Assembly: GCA_009809945.1 (NCBI GenBank)
Contig: WTPW01000309.1
Coordinates: 264,969-328,968 of the forward strand
DNA from: Gigaspora margarita
Lineage: Eukaryota > Glomeromycota > Glomeromycetes > Diversisporales > Gigasporaceae
DNA length: 64,000 nt
Reading direction: 5' to 3'
Every line of letters begins with the position of its first letter. Position 1 is the first letter of the stretch. This document shows, in pieces, positions 22,974 through 35,341 of this stretch. The translations under genes were made by a program, and so were the position numbers. Below the pieces are notes generated by a model that did no database searches, was not told where the DNA came from, and saw nothing but the letters and a program-made list of their open reading frames with translations.

Positions 22974-23256
22974 GGGATCCGTTAAAGCCAGGTGCCATCA
23001 CGTGACTGACAATCAATCAAATTGTAAAATTTTGATTGTCACAGATCAGCCCAACGAGACAAAAACAAAGAAAAAAATGAAAAACACCAAAAATACAAGA
23101 AACAATTGTCTAAACCTGTCTCGGTGCATTAATAAAAAATGTCAGGAAGACAATTTTACCTATAAGATATTTTTAACTTTAACCTCTAACTAACTCTTAC
23201 TCTAATTTTAATTAAATAATAAAAAATATATAAAGGCACCTGGCTTTAACGGTCCC
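22974..23256. mobile_element. hAT-like MITE with 8-bp duplication
   Basis: Termini GGGATCCGTTAAAGCCAGGT and ACCTGGCTTTAACGGTCCC are complementary over about 22 bp, and TATATTTA flanks both ends (22966-22973 and 23257-23264). The short frame inside (23002-23193) has no family resemblance. Confidence 0.85.
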
Positions 23257-23264
23257 TATATTTA

Positions 23265-23944
23265 GTAATATTAATGCTTATTTTTGACAGTTTTTCTGTA
23301 GATCTTTTCTATTTTTAAATATATATAACAATTTTTTAAAATTGTTAGCTGTTCATAAATTGCTTGGGGATTCTGCTATAATACCTATATTCATCTTATA
23401 TATTGAATTTTTGTGATTTTTTTTATAAAAAATCTTATCACAGAACTTACTTGCTTTTACAATATACAGTAAAAGTTGATATGATTTATATTAGAATTAT
23501 TTTAAAAATCTTGTTAGAGCACTGATATTTATTGTTGCAGATCATAATTTAAAATAAATGTATATTTTTTACTTAACCTACTAATACTTGTTTATTATAA
23601 CTTTTTTTAAAAATAAATCCTAATCCTAACCCCCAACCCTAAAAAATGCACTCTAAAAAATTTAGTTTTTGAGATTTTATACTATAATTTTATTTTAATC
23701 TGGATTTCATTTTAATTTGCCATATTTATTAGATAATATTTTAGGTGATAGAGAGTCAAGCAAAACTTTACTTTATAAAAAAATTATAGCCAATCAAAGT
23801 TAGCTAAAAATATTACCTGGAAGTGGAAGTAAGCCTTTATAGTAAATAAATAATAGATAAAAATGTTAATGCTCTTACAATACTTGCTATTCAATAAATA
23901 CAATTTTAATAAAATTTAATTTGTATTAAAATTATTATAATTTT
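23265..23944. other. AT-rich spacer
   Basis: No gene is seen. A degenerate telomere-like run (CCTAATCCTAACCCCCAACC) lies near 23614-23640. Confidence 0.5.
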
Positions 23945-24208
23945 TATATGGGCTAGGTGCTGGGAGAAGGGTCCAAAATGATCATTTTTTCAAAAGACTT
24001 TTTTTTATATAAATTAATTTAGAATAAGATTAGGATCATTTTTTACTTAAAACACAAAGGTAGTTGTATTAATAAAAATTTGCAGTATAGCTCTTTAAAG
24101 TTTGTAATTTCTTATAGTTTATTATAAAATTTATAACATAAAAATTGATTTTCTGAAGATCTTTTTTTTTGTCAATTTCTACCCTTTTCTCAGCACCTAG
24201 CCCATATA
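23945..24208. mobile_element. TA-flanked MITE
   Basis: TATATGGGCTAGGTGCTGGG at the left pairs with the complement of TCAGCACCTAGCCCATATA at the right, about 264 bp in all. TATA at each edge suggests a Tc1/mariner-type duplication. Confidence 0.8.
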
Positions 24209-24715
24209 GTTAAAATTGTGTTATATTTATTTTTGAAAACTTTGTTTAGTTATATATAAAAATTTTTTAAAATTTAGTATTTATTTGTAAAATTTTATAT
24301 ACAAAATTTACAATTAATTTATTATTTAAATATATAAATATATTTATATTTTTATATATTAAAAATTTTTAACAACAAAATTAAAATCTATATAATTTAT
24401 ATAAATTTTAAAGACTACTGTTCTATTTCTGTAGATATATAATAGATATAATTTTTTGTTAAATAAATTAAACAAAGTTTTATATGTTTATTATACTAAA
24501 TTATATATACTATAAAACTCAAAATAGTGATCATGGGTGTTATTTTGAATCTTGGCCTGAATTAAGCTTAATTCAGGCTAAAAATTGTAATTTTACCCCT
24601 GCACGTTATTTCAAGATTTTATGGTAATATAAAATTTTTACAAAGATTGAACAAAATTTTATTAATAAACTTGACTATTTAGTTGTAAGATATGTATAAA
24701 AAATCAATTTTATTT
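24209..24715. other. AT-rich spacer
   Basis: Only a short palindrome GCCTGAATTAAGCTTAATTC (about 24556-24575) stands out. A looser version of the same words is found near 14345. Confidence 0.5.
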
Positions 24716-24719
24716 CTAT

Positions 24720-24850
24720 GAACCATATATCTTGAGACTCTGTAATTCGATTTGAATAATTTTAGTACTATTTGAATTATCTTACTAAGATAATTCAAAA
24801 GATACCAAAATTATTCAAATTGGATCACAGAGTTATGTGATACATAATCT
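24720..24850. repeat. family A hairpin, divergent
   Basis: The stem TTCGATTTGAATAATTTTAG pairs with the AATTATTCAAATTGGAT side around the centre GAATTATCTTACTAAGATAATTC. It has the same layout as the hairpins at 21.8-22.9 kb but different stem sequence. Confidence 0.7.
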
Positions 24851-25114
24851 ATAAAAATAAATTCAAATACAGAAAATATCTTATATCTCTAGATCTGTAA
24901 TTCAATTTAAGGATAGAGTATTTTATATTATATTATACATCTATTATTTTATACAGATTACAAAATTCAGTCTTTATAAAAGCTCACACAAACTTGTGTT
25001 TTTTAAAAATTTTCATTAATAGTTTAAGGGTAGAGGGTATGTAGATCATTTCTATTAATAAACTAGTTACTAAAAATTTTATATTTAATAATAAAGAAAA
25101 TTTTTATTAAATAA

Positions 25115-25260
25115 GGACCGTGTTATTAATCACCTGATTATTTTTTATTAGAGGCCTACCCCTTCTCCTCCTCTCTTTAATATAGATTTGGTTAGGTTTC
25201 TATATATAATTTCAATATTTTTTATCCCTCTAAAAAATCACCTGATTTTTGTTACTCCCC
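25115..25260 (+). mobile_element. PIF/Harbinger-like MITE, family C, copy 2
   Basis: Runs from GGACCGTGTTATTAATCACC to GATTTTTGTTACTCCCC with TAA on both sides (25112-25114 and 25261-25263). The right-hand TAA is shared with the next element. Confidence 0.8.
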
Positions 25261-25263
25261 TAA

Positions 25264-26743
25264 GAGCGCTAACAGATATTACGAAATATTGTTAGGGGGG
25301 TGGGGGTAGGCCAAAATCGTACGTTACACTATATAATATATATAATTCTATATATAATATAATATATTACTAATAGATTAAAATTTTAAGTATTAATTAA
25401 ATTTATATAAAATACAAATATATACTATAATAGTGTATTTTTGAGTGCTGAACAAGTTTACTTAGGAGTAAAGTTATAATTTATTAGTAAAATTTTGCAA
25501 TATGCTGAATTTTCTATATTTTTATTAATAAAAATATAGAAAATTCTGTATCATGCAAAATTTTACTAATAAATTATAACTTGAAGCTCTAAGTAAACTT
25601 TTTCAGCACTAAAAACTACATTCTAATGGCATATAATTATTTAATTTTTTCAATTTTTGAAATAAAGATGAGTAAAATTGGTAAATTTTCATCAAAATGT
25701 AATATTGCTCATATTTATTTGAAAATTTAAAAAAAATCAAAAAATATATGCCAATATAGTGTATTTTTTGATGCTAAACATGTTTACTTAGAGCTCAAAG
25801 TTATGATTAATTAGTACAATTTTGCATTATGTGGAATTTTCTATATTTTTATTAATAAAAATATAGAAAATTCAGAATTATGCAAAATTGTACTAATGTA
25901 TTCTAAGTTTGAGCTCTAAGTAAACTTGTTTAGCACCAAAAGATACACTATATTGGTGTATATTTGTTTGATTTTAATAAATTTTCAAATAAAGATAAGC
26001 AATATTACATTTTGATAAAAATTTATCATTTTTACTCATCTTTATTTCAAATATTAATAAAATTAAATAATTATATGCTGCCAGAATGTAGATTTTAGTG
26101 CTGAATTAGTAAAATTTTGCATAATGCAGAATTTTCTATATTTTGATTAATAAAAATATAGAAAATTCAGCATCATGCAAAATTTTACTAATTGATTATA
26201 ACTTAAGGCCCTAATTAAATTTGTTTAGCACTAAATTCTACATGATTTTTGTAATAATTATTTAACTTTTTTTTTTTTAAATATAGATGAGTAAAATTGG
26301 TAAATTTTTATCAAAAATGCATTTTTGCTCATCTTTATTTAAAAAATTAAGAAAATTAAAAGAATATATACTAAAATAATGTATTTTTTAGTGCTGAGCA
26401 AGTTTACTTAGAGCTCAAATTTATTATTCATTAGTAAAATTTTGCATAATGCAGAATTTTCTATATTTTTATTAATAAAAATATAAATAATTCTGTATTA
26501 TGCAAAATTTTACTAATGAAATATGACTTTGGGCACTAAATAAACGTTTTTAGCATACAAAAATACATTAATTTGATATATAATTATATTTTAAATAAGT
26601 TTATTTAGGGCCCAAAATTATAATTTATTAGTAAAATTTTGATAAAATTTTTTTTAAAATCAACCAATCAGAATCGTCTTATGGGGGGGGGGGGGGGGGT
26701 ACCCCCTTGATAAAAAAATATTATGTAATATCTGTCAGCACCC
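25264..26743. mobile_element. 1.48-kb PIF/Harbinger-like non-autonomous element carrying a hairpin array
   Basis: The left terminus GAGCGCTAACAGATATTAC pairs with GTAATATCTGTCAGCACCC at the right; TAA flanks both ends (25261-25263 and 26744-26746). The interior (25430-26650) holds four to five palindromes of about 190 bp, each centred on TTCTATATTTTTATTAATAA or close to it, with arms containing GTTTACTTAGAGCTC and AGTAAAATTTTGCA. A second palindrome built on GATGAGTAAAATTGGTAAAT alternates with them. A G-homopolymer of about 18 bases lies at 26684-26701 near the right end. There is no transposase. Confidence 0.8.
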
Positions 26744-26835
26744 TAACCATATTAAATTTTTAAATAAAATTGTAGAGGAGGCTTTTCTGATTCTGACAGT
26801 GGTCAAATTAATAAAATTGGCCTAGTAGAACATAC

Positions 26836-27336
26836 TGTATGTTTCCGAAAATAAGCTACCCTTTTTGGCCAAAAAGTTACACAAAAAATCGTAGGGGTAG
26901 CTTAGGACCCTGAAATATATATAGATAGGTCAGGTATGAGTTTGCTTATTTTTGAGGTTTTTTATGCAGATCTTTTCTATTTATAGTAATTTTTTGCTTA
27001 TTTTTGAAGTTTTTCTGCAGATCTTTCCTTTTTTAGTAACTCTATAATTAACCTGACCTATCTATGTATATTTCGGGGTCCTGGTAGCTTATTTTCAGAT
27101 TGTTAAATTTTTTGAAAAATCGAAAAACGTACTAATAAAAAGTTATCTGAATGCTATGAAATTTTTATAGTAGATGTATTTCGTTATTCCAAACAACTTT
27201 ACTTAATCGCACTTTTGAAGTTTACTTAGTAAAAAAAAAGGTTTATATGTAGCGACTATTAATTATTACTTTAAAAATTTTTCTGAAAATCTGGGGGTAG
27301 CTTCTTTTGGAGGTAGCTTATTTTCGGAAACATACA
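26836..27336. mobile_element. TA-type MITE with 25-bp termini
   Basis: TGTATGTTTCCGAAAATAAG (continuing CTACC) pairs with GGTAGCTTATTTTCGGAAAC (continuing ATACA). It is interrupted by the hAT-like MITE at 26904-27082, so it is the older of the two. Confidence 0.8.
26904..27082. mobile_element. hAT-like MITE, GGACCCCGAA family, copy 2 (nested)
   Basis: AGGACCCTGAAATATATATA and the complement of TATATTTCGGGGTCCT bound 179 bp. GGTAGCTT is present on both sides (26896-26903 and 27083-27090). An AGATAGGTCAGGT/ACCTGACCTATCT subterminal repeat is also paired. Confidence 0.85.
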
Positions 27337-27689
27337 ATAAGATATGGCTATTTTTATCTTCGCAACCCTATTTTACTTATTTTTTACACATGATTTGATT
27401 GCCCACTTTGTGCAGAATAGACCATATTTCTGCAAAAGTTGTTACTATAAAAACTTTATCAAATTTCATTCAAAATTAATAAAATTTTTAGAATATACAT
27501 AATTTATTATTACAAACAATTTTATTTATAAATAACAATTTATTTAGTAAAAAATTAACTTTTATATATAACAACTTGTAAATTCACAGTAAAAATATTT
27601 TTTAACACTCGTTTATTAATAGAAATGATATATATATCCTCTACCCTTAATATCATCAAAAAAAATAAAGTTTGATCATTTAAAGGAAT

Positions 27690-29678
27690 GTGTACTCAAC
27701 AATAAGTTGTTTTCTATTAGCAAGTTGGTTTAAAAAGATTTATTTGAAAAAAAAACAAAGTTTACTCTCTATAAAATTAATCAATCTAGTAAAACATTTA
27801 CAGGACAATCAAACCTTTCAGAAATCACTAATCTCCCATGGAATTTCAAATCTATAAATTTTCTATATAGACAAATCAAGTTTAATAGATTTCTTTTACA
27901 AATAGACTAAAAAGAAATTTTCACTATAATTGATATCTTCAAAAACTTAGACTTACTCTTACTTCTCTCCCCCTATCAATCCCAAATTAATATTCTCTCT
28001 CATAAAATATATCTTATATATTATAGTATTAAAATCCCTTACTACCAAAATCAACTAATTTAAACATACAACAATATCCTTAATCTAAATACAANTCACC
28101 TTAANTTTTTTACTGANGCTTNCATTAAAAANCTTCAATCNTCAAATATCAAATCNGGTATAGGCTGGATTTGTGAAAATGACCCTTCTATTTACTTTAA
28201 TGCAGCAATAAATCCTTCTTCAAACTCTTCCCGCTCTGAATTAATAGCAACTATCCCTCTTTTACTTGCTATACCAAATAACTCTGTTATTACAATATAT
28301 ATTGATAACTTATTTGCAATCAAAAACCTAATCAATCCTCCTTCCTTTAAACTTATTCGAAACAAAAACTGGGATATAATTTCAATTATTAACTCTATTA
28401 AATCTACAAAAAACATTTCTATTACTCCTATCAAAGTTGAATCACATTCAACTAGTTCTCTGCATAACCAAGCTAACCTGCTAGCAAAACAAGGCTCTGA
28501 TAAACCTATAATAGAAATCTCTTATATATACTTCAAATTACCTACTCACTTTTTATGAAACAATTATATAATAACACACAAAGCTCGCTCCTTTATCAAA
28601 AATATTATCAAAATTCAAGAACTAACATCTTGGTTATTTCTTAAATTTTTTAACAATTATACTTTAGATATAAACTAGAACTTAACTTTTAATATACTTA
28701 AATCTTTAGAATACAATTCCTCTTTATACTCCTTCTATATCAAAATCCTAACTAACAACCTCCCAACAATGCAAAACCTTAACATCTGCTACTCAAATCT
28801 ATACACAACAAATCAATGTTGTAAATGCTCTTCAATTGAAGTTACTCTCCATCTACTCCTATGTTCCAAAAATACTAAAAACATCCAGCAATCGCTTACT
28901 AATATAATTAATAATACACTTCAACAATTCCAATTAATATCGATCTCAGATATTACACTTCTTAATACCCTTTTATTATTATCAACTAACTTCTCTAATA
29001 TACAATACAACTTTCTTATACTTACCATCCTAGGAATATACTCCAAACCAACATATCATAATACCAAAATTCTTCTAAAAAAACAAACTGAACTCTTTCT
29101 TACTAACTTCTCAAATAATCTCTTAAATTGGTTTTATCATAATATATGGTCTCAACATAATATATTTCAACATTAATGGGAAATAGCCTGGAATATCACA
29201 AAAAAAACCAAACGTACTAAAATAACTCTATCATTAAGCACTACTCAAACAAATACATCAAGAACTCATATACAACCAATAAACCTACACTCTGCTATTG
29301 AAAAATGGTACTTACAAGGCTACTCCCTAACAATATGCTTTTTATAATGTTATGATTAACACCTTAGGTTCTCTCCAACCTATCCTAACTAGATTTATTT
29401 TATTAGTTTAAATTAATAATAGTATAAAATAGGAAATAGGAGGTGTAATGTCACATTGGGTGCTCTGTAGCACAAATGTAGTTAGAAATCTTTACCATAG
29501 AATTTTTTTATAGCTATATCTCTTTACTTCAACTAGTTTTCAGGTTGGAGGAATTTGTCAACCTGGTTCAAGAACTTATTTGACCCCTTACTTATCTCTA
29601 CTTGATAACAAAGAGACTATTAATCTTAGAATTAATTTAAGGTTGCTGTAACAAAGTTTCTACTATGATATTATATTA

Positions 29679-29709
<31 letters not shown>
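27690..29709 (+). mobile_element. 5'-truncated LINE with RNase H and zinc knuckle
   Basis: The plus strand reads through KFTLYKINQSSKTFTG and LPWNFKSINFLYRQIKFNRF, then an RNase H domain (FFTDAS about 28120, SRSELIAT, TIYIDN, then HSTSSLHNQANLLAKQGS). A CCKCSSIEVTLHLLLC zinc knuckle follows at about 28812-28860. A 3' untranslated region leads to a poly-A tail at 29676-29709. The order RNase H, CCHC, tail is that of fungal Tad/I-group LINE ORF2 C-termini. Reverse transcriptase and endonuclease are missing. Several stops (for example near 27740, 27905, 28560 and 28675) and ambiguous bases (28096-28155) mark decay. The last RNase H acidic position reads Asn. Confidence 0.75.
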
Positions 29710-30656
29710 CAAGTTAACTTTATATATAGGGCTTCAAAAATGCATATACTAAGCAAACTTTATTAAAAAATAAGTTTTTTAAAAAAAATTTAATAAATAA
29801 TGATTTCAATTACTTGTTTACAATTAATTATATTGAAAAAACTATAATATTTAGAAATTTTTGGAAGTTAGCTAGAGACTACTATATAGTACTTTATAAA
29901 GTATCCTGGGTATTAACTAGGAAACTTGTATTAACTACAAATAGTATCTTTCAGGTATTGTGTATAGTTTTGAGAACATACTAGATTTTTCTAGCAATTT
30001 GCAAGAACACCAATACTTTTAAGAAATGTTTTTTTTTATTTTTTTTACTTCTTTGAAGTATTTAGAAAAAGAGAGCAAAATGAAGGTTATAGCCAAAACA
30101 AAAGAAATAGCCAAAGTGAAGATAATAGAAAATAAAGAAGCAAAAATAATAGCTAACTGTGGGATGAGTGAAAATAAGTATGTAGAGCTAGTTTTTTGTA
30201 TATAGTAATAGAATTAGATGTGATGAAGTGCGAAAGTAGTTTAAAATATTTGTAATAATATAAAAATAATACTATATAATAATGTAATATATAATAAAGT
30301 ATGTAATATTAATTAAAAATGTATATTTTAATAGGATATCGATAAAGTACACCACTGTTGTTCAACATCACATGTGTTTTGATCAATCAAAAATCATGAA
30401 TTTGTATAATTTGAAGATCAGGTATAATCTGAAATTTTCGAAAAAATGTAGATTTTTTTAAAAATTATCTATATTAAAAAATTCTGTCTAAAAAACCTAT
30501 TTTTACGTTCTAACAAAAAAAATTTCTTATATAATTTTGGTATAAACAAATTTCTAACCCAATCTTAACACAAGCTCTAACCCAAACTCTAATATTAAAA
30601 AAATTTTTGTATATTATAATTTATATTTACTAGTTTTTAATACCATAGTTGTAATA
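29710..30656. other. AT-rich spacer
   Basis: No gene is seen. A degenerate telomere-like tract (CTAACCCAATCTTAACAC) is at about 30556-30595. Confidence 0.5.
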
Positions 30657-30734
30657 TATAGGGGTGGGTTAGTAGAAAAGTGACAAATTTATTAGATAAA
30701 TTTGTCTTTTTTCTACTGACTCACCCCCATATAT
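30657..30734. mobile_element. minimal MITE of the GTAGAAAAG family
   Basis: TATAGGGGTGGGTTAGTAGA at the left pairs with TCTACTGACTCACCCCCATA at the right; the whole unit is under 80 bp and almost entirely stem. A longer relative with the same terminus is at 60553-60808. Confidence 0.75.
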
Positions 30735-30793
30735 ATATTGTTTTAATAAATATAAAATATAATATAATAATAATAAATAAATAAAGAAAATTG

Positions 30794-31002
30794 TATGTGG
30801 AGACATGTCTCCATGGCGACCCTACATATAACAGCCAATCATATTTAGGGTTAGAAAATTTTCATTTGTGTTTTTGTATTATAAAAGTTAGAAAGTTTGT
30901 AGGAAATTTTAATTGGCCAATAATAAGCAACATATTATCTAGTCACATGCTTAATTTTGATTGGCTATTCATAAAGGGTCTCCATGGAGACATGTCTCCA
31001 TA
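30794..31002. mobile_element. MITE with GGAGACATGTCTCC termini
   Basis: TATGTGGAGACATGTCTCCA and TGGAGACATGTCTCCATA bound about 209 bp; each terminus is itself palindromic. It splits a dispersed AT-rich repeat (AATAATAATAAATAAATA on both sides). Confidence 0.75.
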
Positions 31003-31922
31003 AAATAACACCCAATAAATAAATATAAAATTTTATATTAAATTATAAAACCTTGTGAAATATTGCAAAAACCTGTAAAAAAGCATAATTATAAATATGT
31101 ATATCATTTATTTATTTTTTAAAAATTTTGAAAATTTGTGAAAATTTACAAAATATTGTAAAACAATGCAAAAATATCACAAAATATGCAAAATATTACT
31201 TTTTGCAACCCCAAAGGGAGTAATTTGCATTTTTTTTATTTGGTCTATTTTACAATATTTTACTAATATTTTCAAAATATTTTGAAATAAATTCTGTAAT
31301 ATTTGTAATAAATTACATAATATACCGTGTTGATCATAAGATTTTTGTTATATTACGGGCCTTAATAACTTATATAAGATTACATATATATAATTGGCTA
31401 ATATATATTTTGAACAACTTTACATAGATCATTGTTATCAATTTACTTAATATAATTCAACTTTTATATGTAGCTACAATCAGTAATATACATGAACAGT
31501 CATGAACATGAGTTTGGACAGTTTTGAACATTTTAAACAAAAAAATAAATTGATATTACTTAAAATTTTATTATGATAACCATGATTTAAAATTAAATTA
31601 AAAAGATTTATCTCTAAATTTTACATATAATTGTATATTTTTTAATAATATATACTTTATTATAAGATGTATAGACACTATGGACACTATGAACATAGAT
31701 ATGAATATGAACATGGACAAGCCAAAAAAAGGTATGAACATAGTAAACACAACATCACTAGCTACAATATATAATTATTTAAAAAATTTTTTTTAATTTT
31801 TTTTAAATAATCATATATTGAAATTATATATAAAAGTCAAAATTAATTAAGAAATTAATAACAATGATTTAGTAAAGTTGATCAGAATACAAAATTATAT
31901 ATATTCTAAAATTTTGAGATAA
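31003..31922. other. AT-rich region with ATGGACA-type short repeats
   Basis: Short words such as CATGAACA and ATGGACACTATG recur at 31490-31540 and 31670-31745 and resemble those at 41.1-41.3 kb. No gene is seen. Confidence 0.5.
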
Positions 31923-32149
31923 GGCCATACAAATTTAATTACTTGGTTTTCATAACACGAAACTTTTTAATTGACCCGGCCGACCGGCTTTTTTTTTTTA
32001 AATTTCATATATAAAATTTTACAAAATTATAAAAATTTTTTTTTAAAATTCCACCTGGTTATTAAAACATATAAAAAAAATTTTTTTATAAGTTTACAAA
32101 TTTTGACCCGGCCGGGTTATGAAAACCAATTGATTAATTTTGTATGGCC
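31923..32149. mobile_element. PIF/Harbinger-like MITE with TAA duplication
   Basis: GGCCATACAAATTTAATTAC plus TTGGTTTTCATAAC pairs with GTTATGAAAACCAA and TTAATTTTGTATGGCC. TAA flanks both ends (31920-31922 and 32150-32152). A GACCCGGCCG motif lies just inside each arm. Confidence 0.85.
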
Positions 32150-32349
32150 TAATTTAGATGAAATTTTATTAATACACTTTTATAATTTACAGTTAAATTA
32201 AAAAATTTTAATTTTTTTAACTTTTTTTACCTGAGTAACTTGTAAAAGTGTAATAATAAAATGTTATTCAAATTATCTCAAAATTTCAAAATATATATAA
32301 TTTTGTTTTTTAAACAATGTTATTTAGAGCATTTTATTGATTTATTTAA

Positions 32350-33130
32350 TATAATTTTAACTTTTATATGTAGAAATTATAATTAATTATTAAAAAAAAA
32401 ACATAATTTAAAAAATTTTTAATTTATAAAACTTCTATATAATCACCAACTATATTTTATAACATAGATGTGACTATATAGAAAATATTCTATAACTATC
32501 ACATTTTTATATAATTACTATATTTTGTCTTCCAAAGGTGTGATTATATGGAGGTTGGACTTTTAGCAATTTTTTAAAATTTATTTTGAAAAATTTTCAT
32601 ATAATTGTTGCTATATAAAAAAACAAAATATACTCAATTTTATGCAATATTAAAAATTGTTCAAGAGAACAAAATTTATCTATTCTAAAATTTTTATGTA
32701 AATCCGATGACATTTCATTAATATATTTTATGTTTTTACAAAAAATTACAAATTTTTTAGCTATATTCATAGATATGTAAAATGAAAAATAATATTATCC
32801 GATAGTATAAAAATATTATAGTAGGTGTATTTTGTTCTTCTAAACATCTTTTTATATTGCATAAAAATCGATTTACTTAGTATTGTTTTGACTTTTATAT
32901 ATAGCAATGATCAAATCTTAAAAAGTTTTTTATATGCGATTATTCATCGTTGCTATAAATAAAAGTCGATTTTTATGCAATAAGAAAAGTTGTTCAGAAG
33001 AACAAAATACATCTACCGTGAAATTTTATACTGTATAAATTTGTTGATATATATTTTATTTTACGTTTTTATAAAAAAAACTTACATTTTTTAGCTATAT
33101 TTGTAGATAAGTAAAATTATATAATACGCA
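32350..33130. repeat. overlapping inverted and direct AT repeats
   Basis: A palindrome about 32775-33065 pairs TAGGTGTATTTTGTTCTTCT with AGAACAAAATACATCTAC, and GCATAAAAATCGA with TCGATTTTTATGC. A direct repeat, TTTTTTAGCTATATTCATAG, occurs at about 32753 and again at 33090. Words from the set, such as ACTTTTATATGTAG, also occur near 27245 and 31450. Confidence 0.65.
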
Positions 33131-33707
33131 TTTATCTAGTTCTGGGAAATTTTCATTATTAACAATACTGTATAAGCTTAAAATACATAAAGGCGGCGTA
33201 ATCATGTAAAGTAACCACCCTAATTAGAACCATAAAAATTATTCTATAATTTCGGCCAAAATTAACTTAATGCAGGCTGAATTAAACGGTTAACACGGGT
33301 AAACGATTAGAAGAATCTTTAGGCGGTTCCAATCCTGAGTAATAATATTTTTAATTTAGGAATATAGTATTTGAATCAATTATTCACTAAAATTACATTT
33401 TTTTCAGTTTAAATGATTAGATCTAATTACTATTTGCTACTACTTAAAGTATTCCCAAAAATAAATACACCCATGATTAAGACCCAGATATTACTCATAA
33501 TCTATACCAACCTATTTATTGAATAAGTTTGGGGTATAACTGTATTGATTTACTACTTTTAATATGATCGCCCGAATATAGTACCCGATTCTTAACAAGT
33601 ACTATTCTTAAAAATGGAGTTCTTGAATAAGAACCGTGTGCTATAAGCAGTTACTGACGGTACTCATTAGAATGAATTATATATAACACGCAGCATTCGT
33701 ATTTTCA
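33131..33707. other. 3' flank of the ASCC1-like gene
   Basis: AT-rich, with no gene. The edge of the repeat-rich region lies about here; sequence complexity rises towards 33708. Confidence 0.5.
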
Positions 33708-35341
33708 CTATGGCAAAGTGATATGTCCTTCGCTCCTATGCATCCCACTTTCATCGTAAGCACCAATTTTCGAAATATGAATTTTTTCAATCCTACTCGT
33801 TCCATATTCAAAATCTGCGTATTTATTAAGAATTTGAATGGCGGAAAATGGTATTCGATTATTCCGTTTATGTTTATCCTTATCTGCGAACTTTCGGTGA
33901 CTAGTATTTATTAATGTTGCATGAAGCTATAATGAGCGTTAAAGATATATTGTATGCACAGTAAGTTTATTTCTGAAAAAAATGGGACATGGAAATAATA
34001 AAGAAATTTTAAAACCTTGAATGGACGATTTTCCTTCTTCATGTATCCTGCCTCCGTGAACTTGGTTGTTAAAAATTCTATCGAGTAATATGAACAATTG
34101 GGAATCAAACATGATAGGTACACAAATATCAACTATTTATACACAAGCTAACGCACCTGCTATTTTAATAATAACATCTCGTTCTTCAGACTCCTCTACC
34201 TTTGCATATAAAACATTCGCTTTCTCTAGATATCAAATGGCATGTTAGTGAAATTAATATACAATTACAACATTATGAAATAATAAAGTTAAATTTCAAA
34301 TTTTTACCAGGGTTATTTTCCATGATCGCTATTCCCAATAATTTAGCAACTACAGATCGCGTGCCTACCAAGTCATAAATCTCTGCGCTTAAACTTTTAA
34401 GCAATTGTACAGCACCTTCGATGTCCTCTTTCATGTGTAGATTTAATACACCCATAGTGAGATGTAATGAATTTGGTCTAATAAATATTGTCTTATCTAT
34501 ATTGGGAATGGCAAGTGAAGCTATTCCTGATTGGAAATCAGCAACTTTCTGCTGAAGGAGTAGGTCCGTAAGTGGCAGAGAAATAAAATGAGTTGGTTGC
34601 AATTTGTCAATTCCCTTGAAATTACATTGTTTAATATTAAGTATTGAAGTTTTATGTTCTTAAATTTGATTAAAGAAAATCGACTCACCCATTTAACAAC
34701 ATTTTCTATACGTTTCTTAGCCTTTTCCGTATTTTCTTTTGTACCTTTAATTACTGAATGCAAATAAAAATTAGTCAATATTACCAATCAGCTTTAAATT
34801 AATTATAAAATTGGGCAATTTACCAACATTATCGTCTCCGCGCTTTATTGTAATTGTAGTTTTCGAGTCACGTTGAATTTGATTTAATGTATACCCATTC
34901 TTTCCTATTTCGTAAGTACGTTTAATTAGTCTTTTTAAGTTAAAATCGCGTAGATAATGCAAATCATCAAAAATTACCAAATATAAATTTTTGTAGATGT
35001 TGAGGATATGTGAGATTAATTGTAATTTCTGGAGAAGTGTCACTTAATATTTTGTTTTTATCATCTACAGCTTCACCTCTAGTTTCATCTTTAGCTTCAG
35101 AGTCTTCAATAGCAGAAAATTGACGGGCTATGAAACATAAAAGGTATATTTTGAATTCAATATTAATATTTGGATGAACTATTTATTTAGTAATATGTAC
35201 TGTACCTAACATCGTATGCTTAATGGTGTTATTCGGAATCGAGGCTGTAGGAACGCGATAAATGCGTTTCCCGACGTGAATTAAAGTTATTCCTCGCATG
35301 CACCTAGGTGTTGAGGTCGTGGAATGTCCGGAGGCTTCCAT
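33708..35341 (-). CDS. ASCC1-like KH domain and 2H phosphoesterase protein
   Basis: Eight exons join into 362 residues: 35341-35206, 35127-34978, 34904-34824, 34753-34689, 34614-34308, 34225-34157, 34077-34016 and 33926-33708, all GT-AG with consistent phase. Exons 2-4 form a KH domain (LTYPQHLQKFIF-GKNGYTL, with GKNG as the GxxG loop, then VIKGTKENTEKAKKRIENVV). Exons 5-8 form the AKAP7/2H fold with both HxT motifs: LHLTMGVL (about 34466) and LHATLIN (about 33917). Length and domain order match activating signal cointegrator 1 complex subunit 1, a nuclear partner of the ASCC3 helicase in alkylation-damage repair and transcription. It is transcribed divergently from the SR gene. I see no damage. 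The start ATG (35341) gives the only conserved-looking exon 1; an upstream start is not excluded. Confidence 0.85.

Larger units (their letters stand above)
25022..27647. mobile_element. 2.6-kb inverted-repeat-bounded cluster of nested MITEs
   Basis: TTAAGGGTAGAGGGTATGTA plus GATCATTTCTATTAATAAAC at the left is matched in inverted orientation by GTTTATTAATAGAAATGATA and ATCCTCTACCCTTAA near 27600-27647. Between these lie, in order, a family C MITE, a 1.48-kb PIF-like element and a TA-type MITE that itself holds a hAT-like MITE. The outer repeat may be an older element or a duplicated palindrome arm. Confidence 0.6.

Noticed and set aside
23002-23193. 63-residue plus-strand frame
   Set aside because: Lies within a hAT-like MITE and has no family resemblance.
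28192-28434. Minus-strand frame
   Set aside because: Antisense of the LINE RNase H domain.
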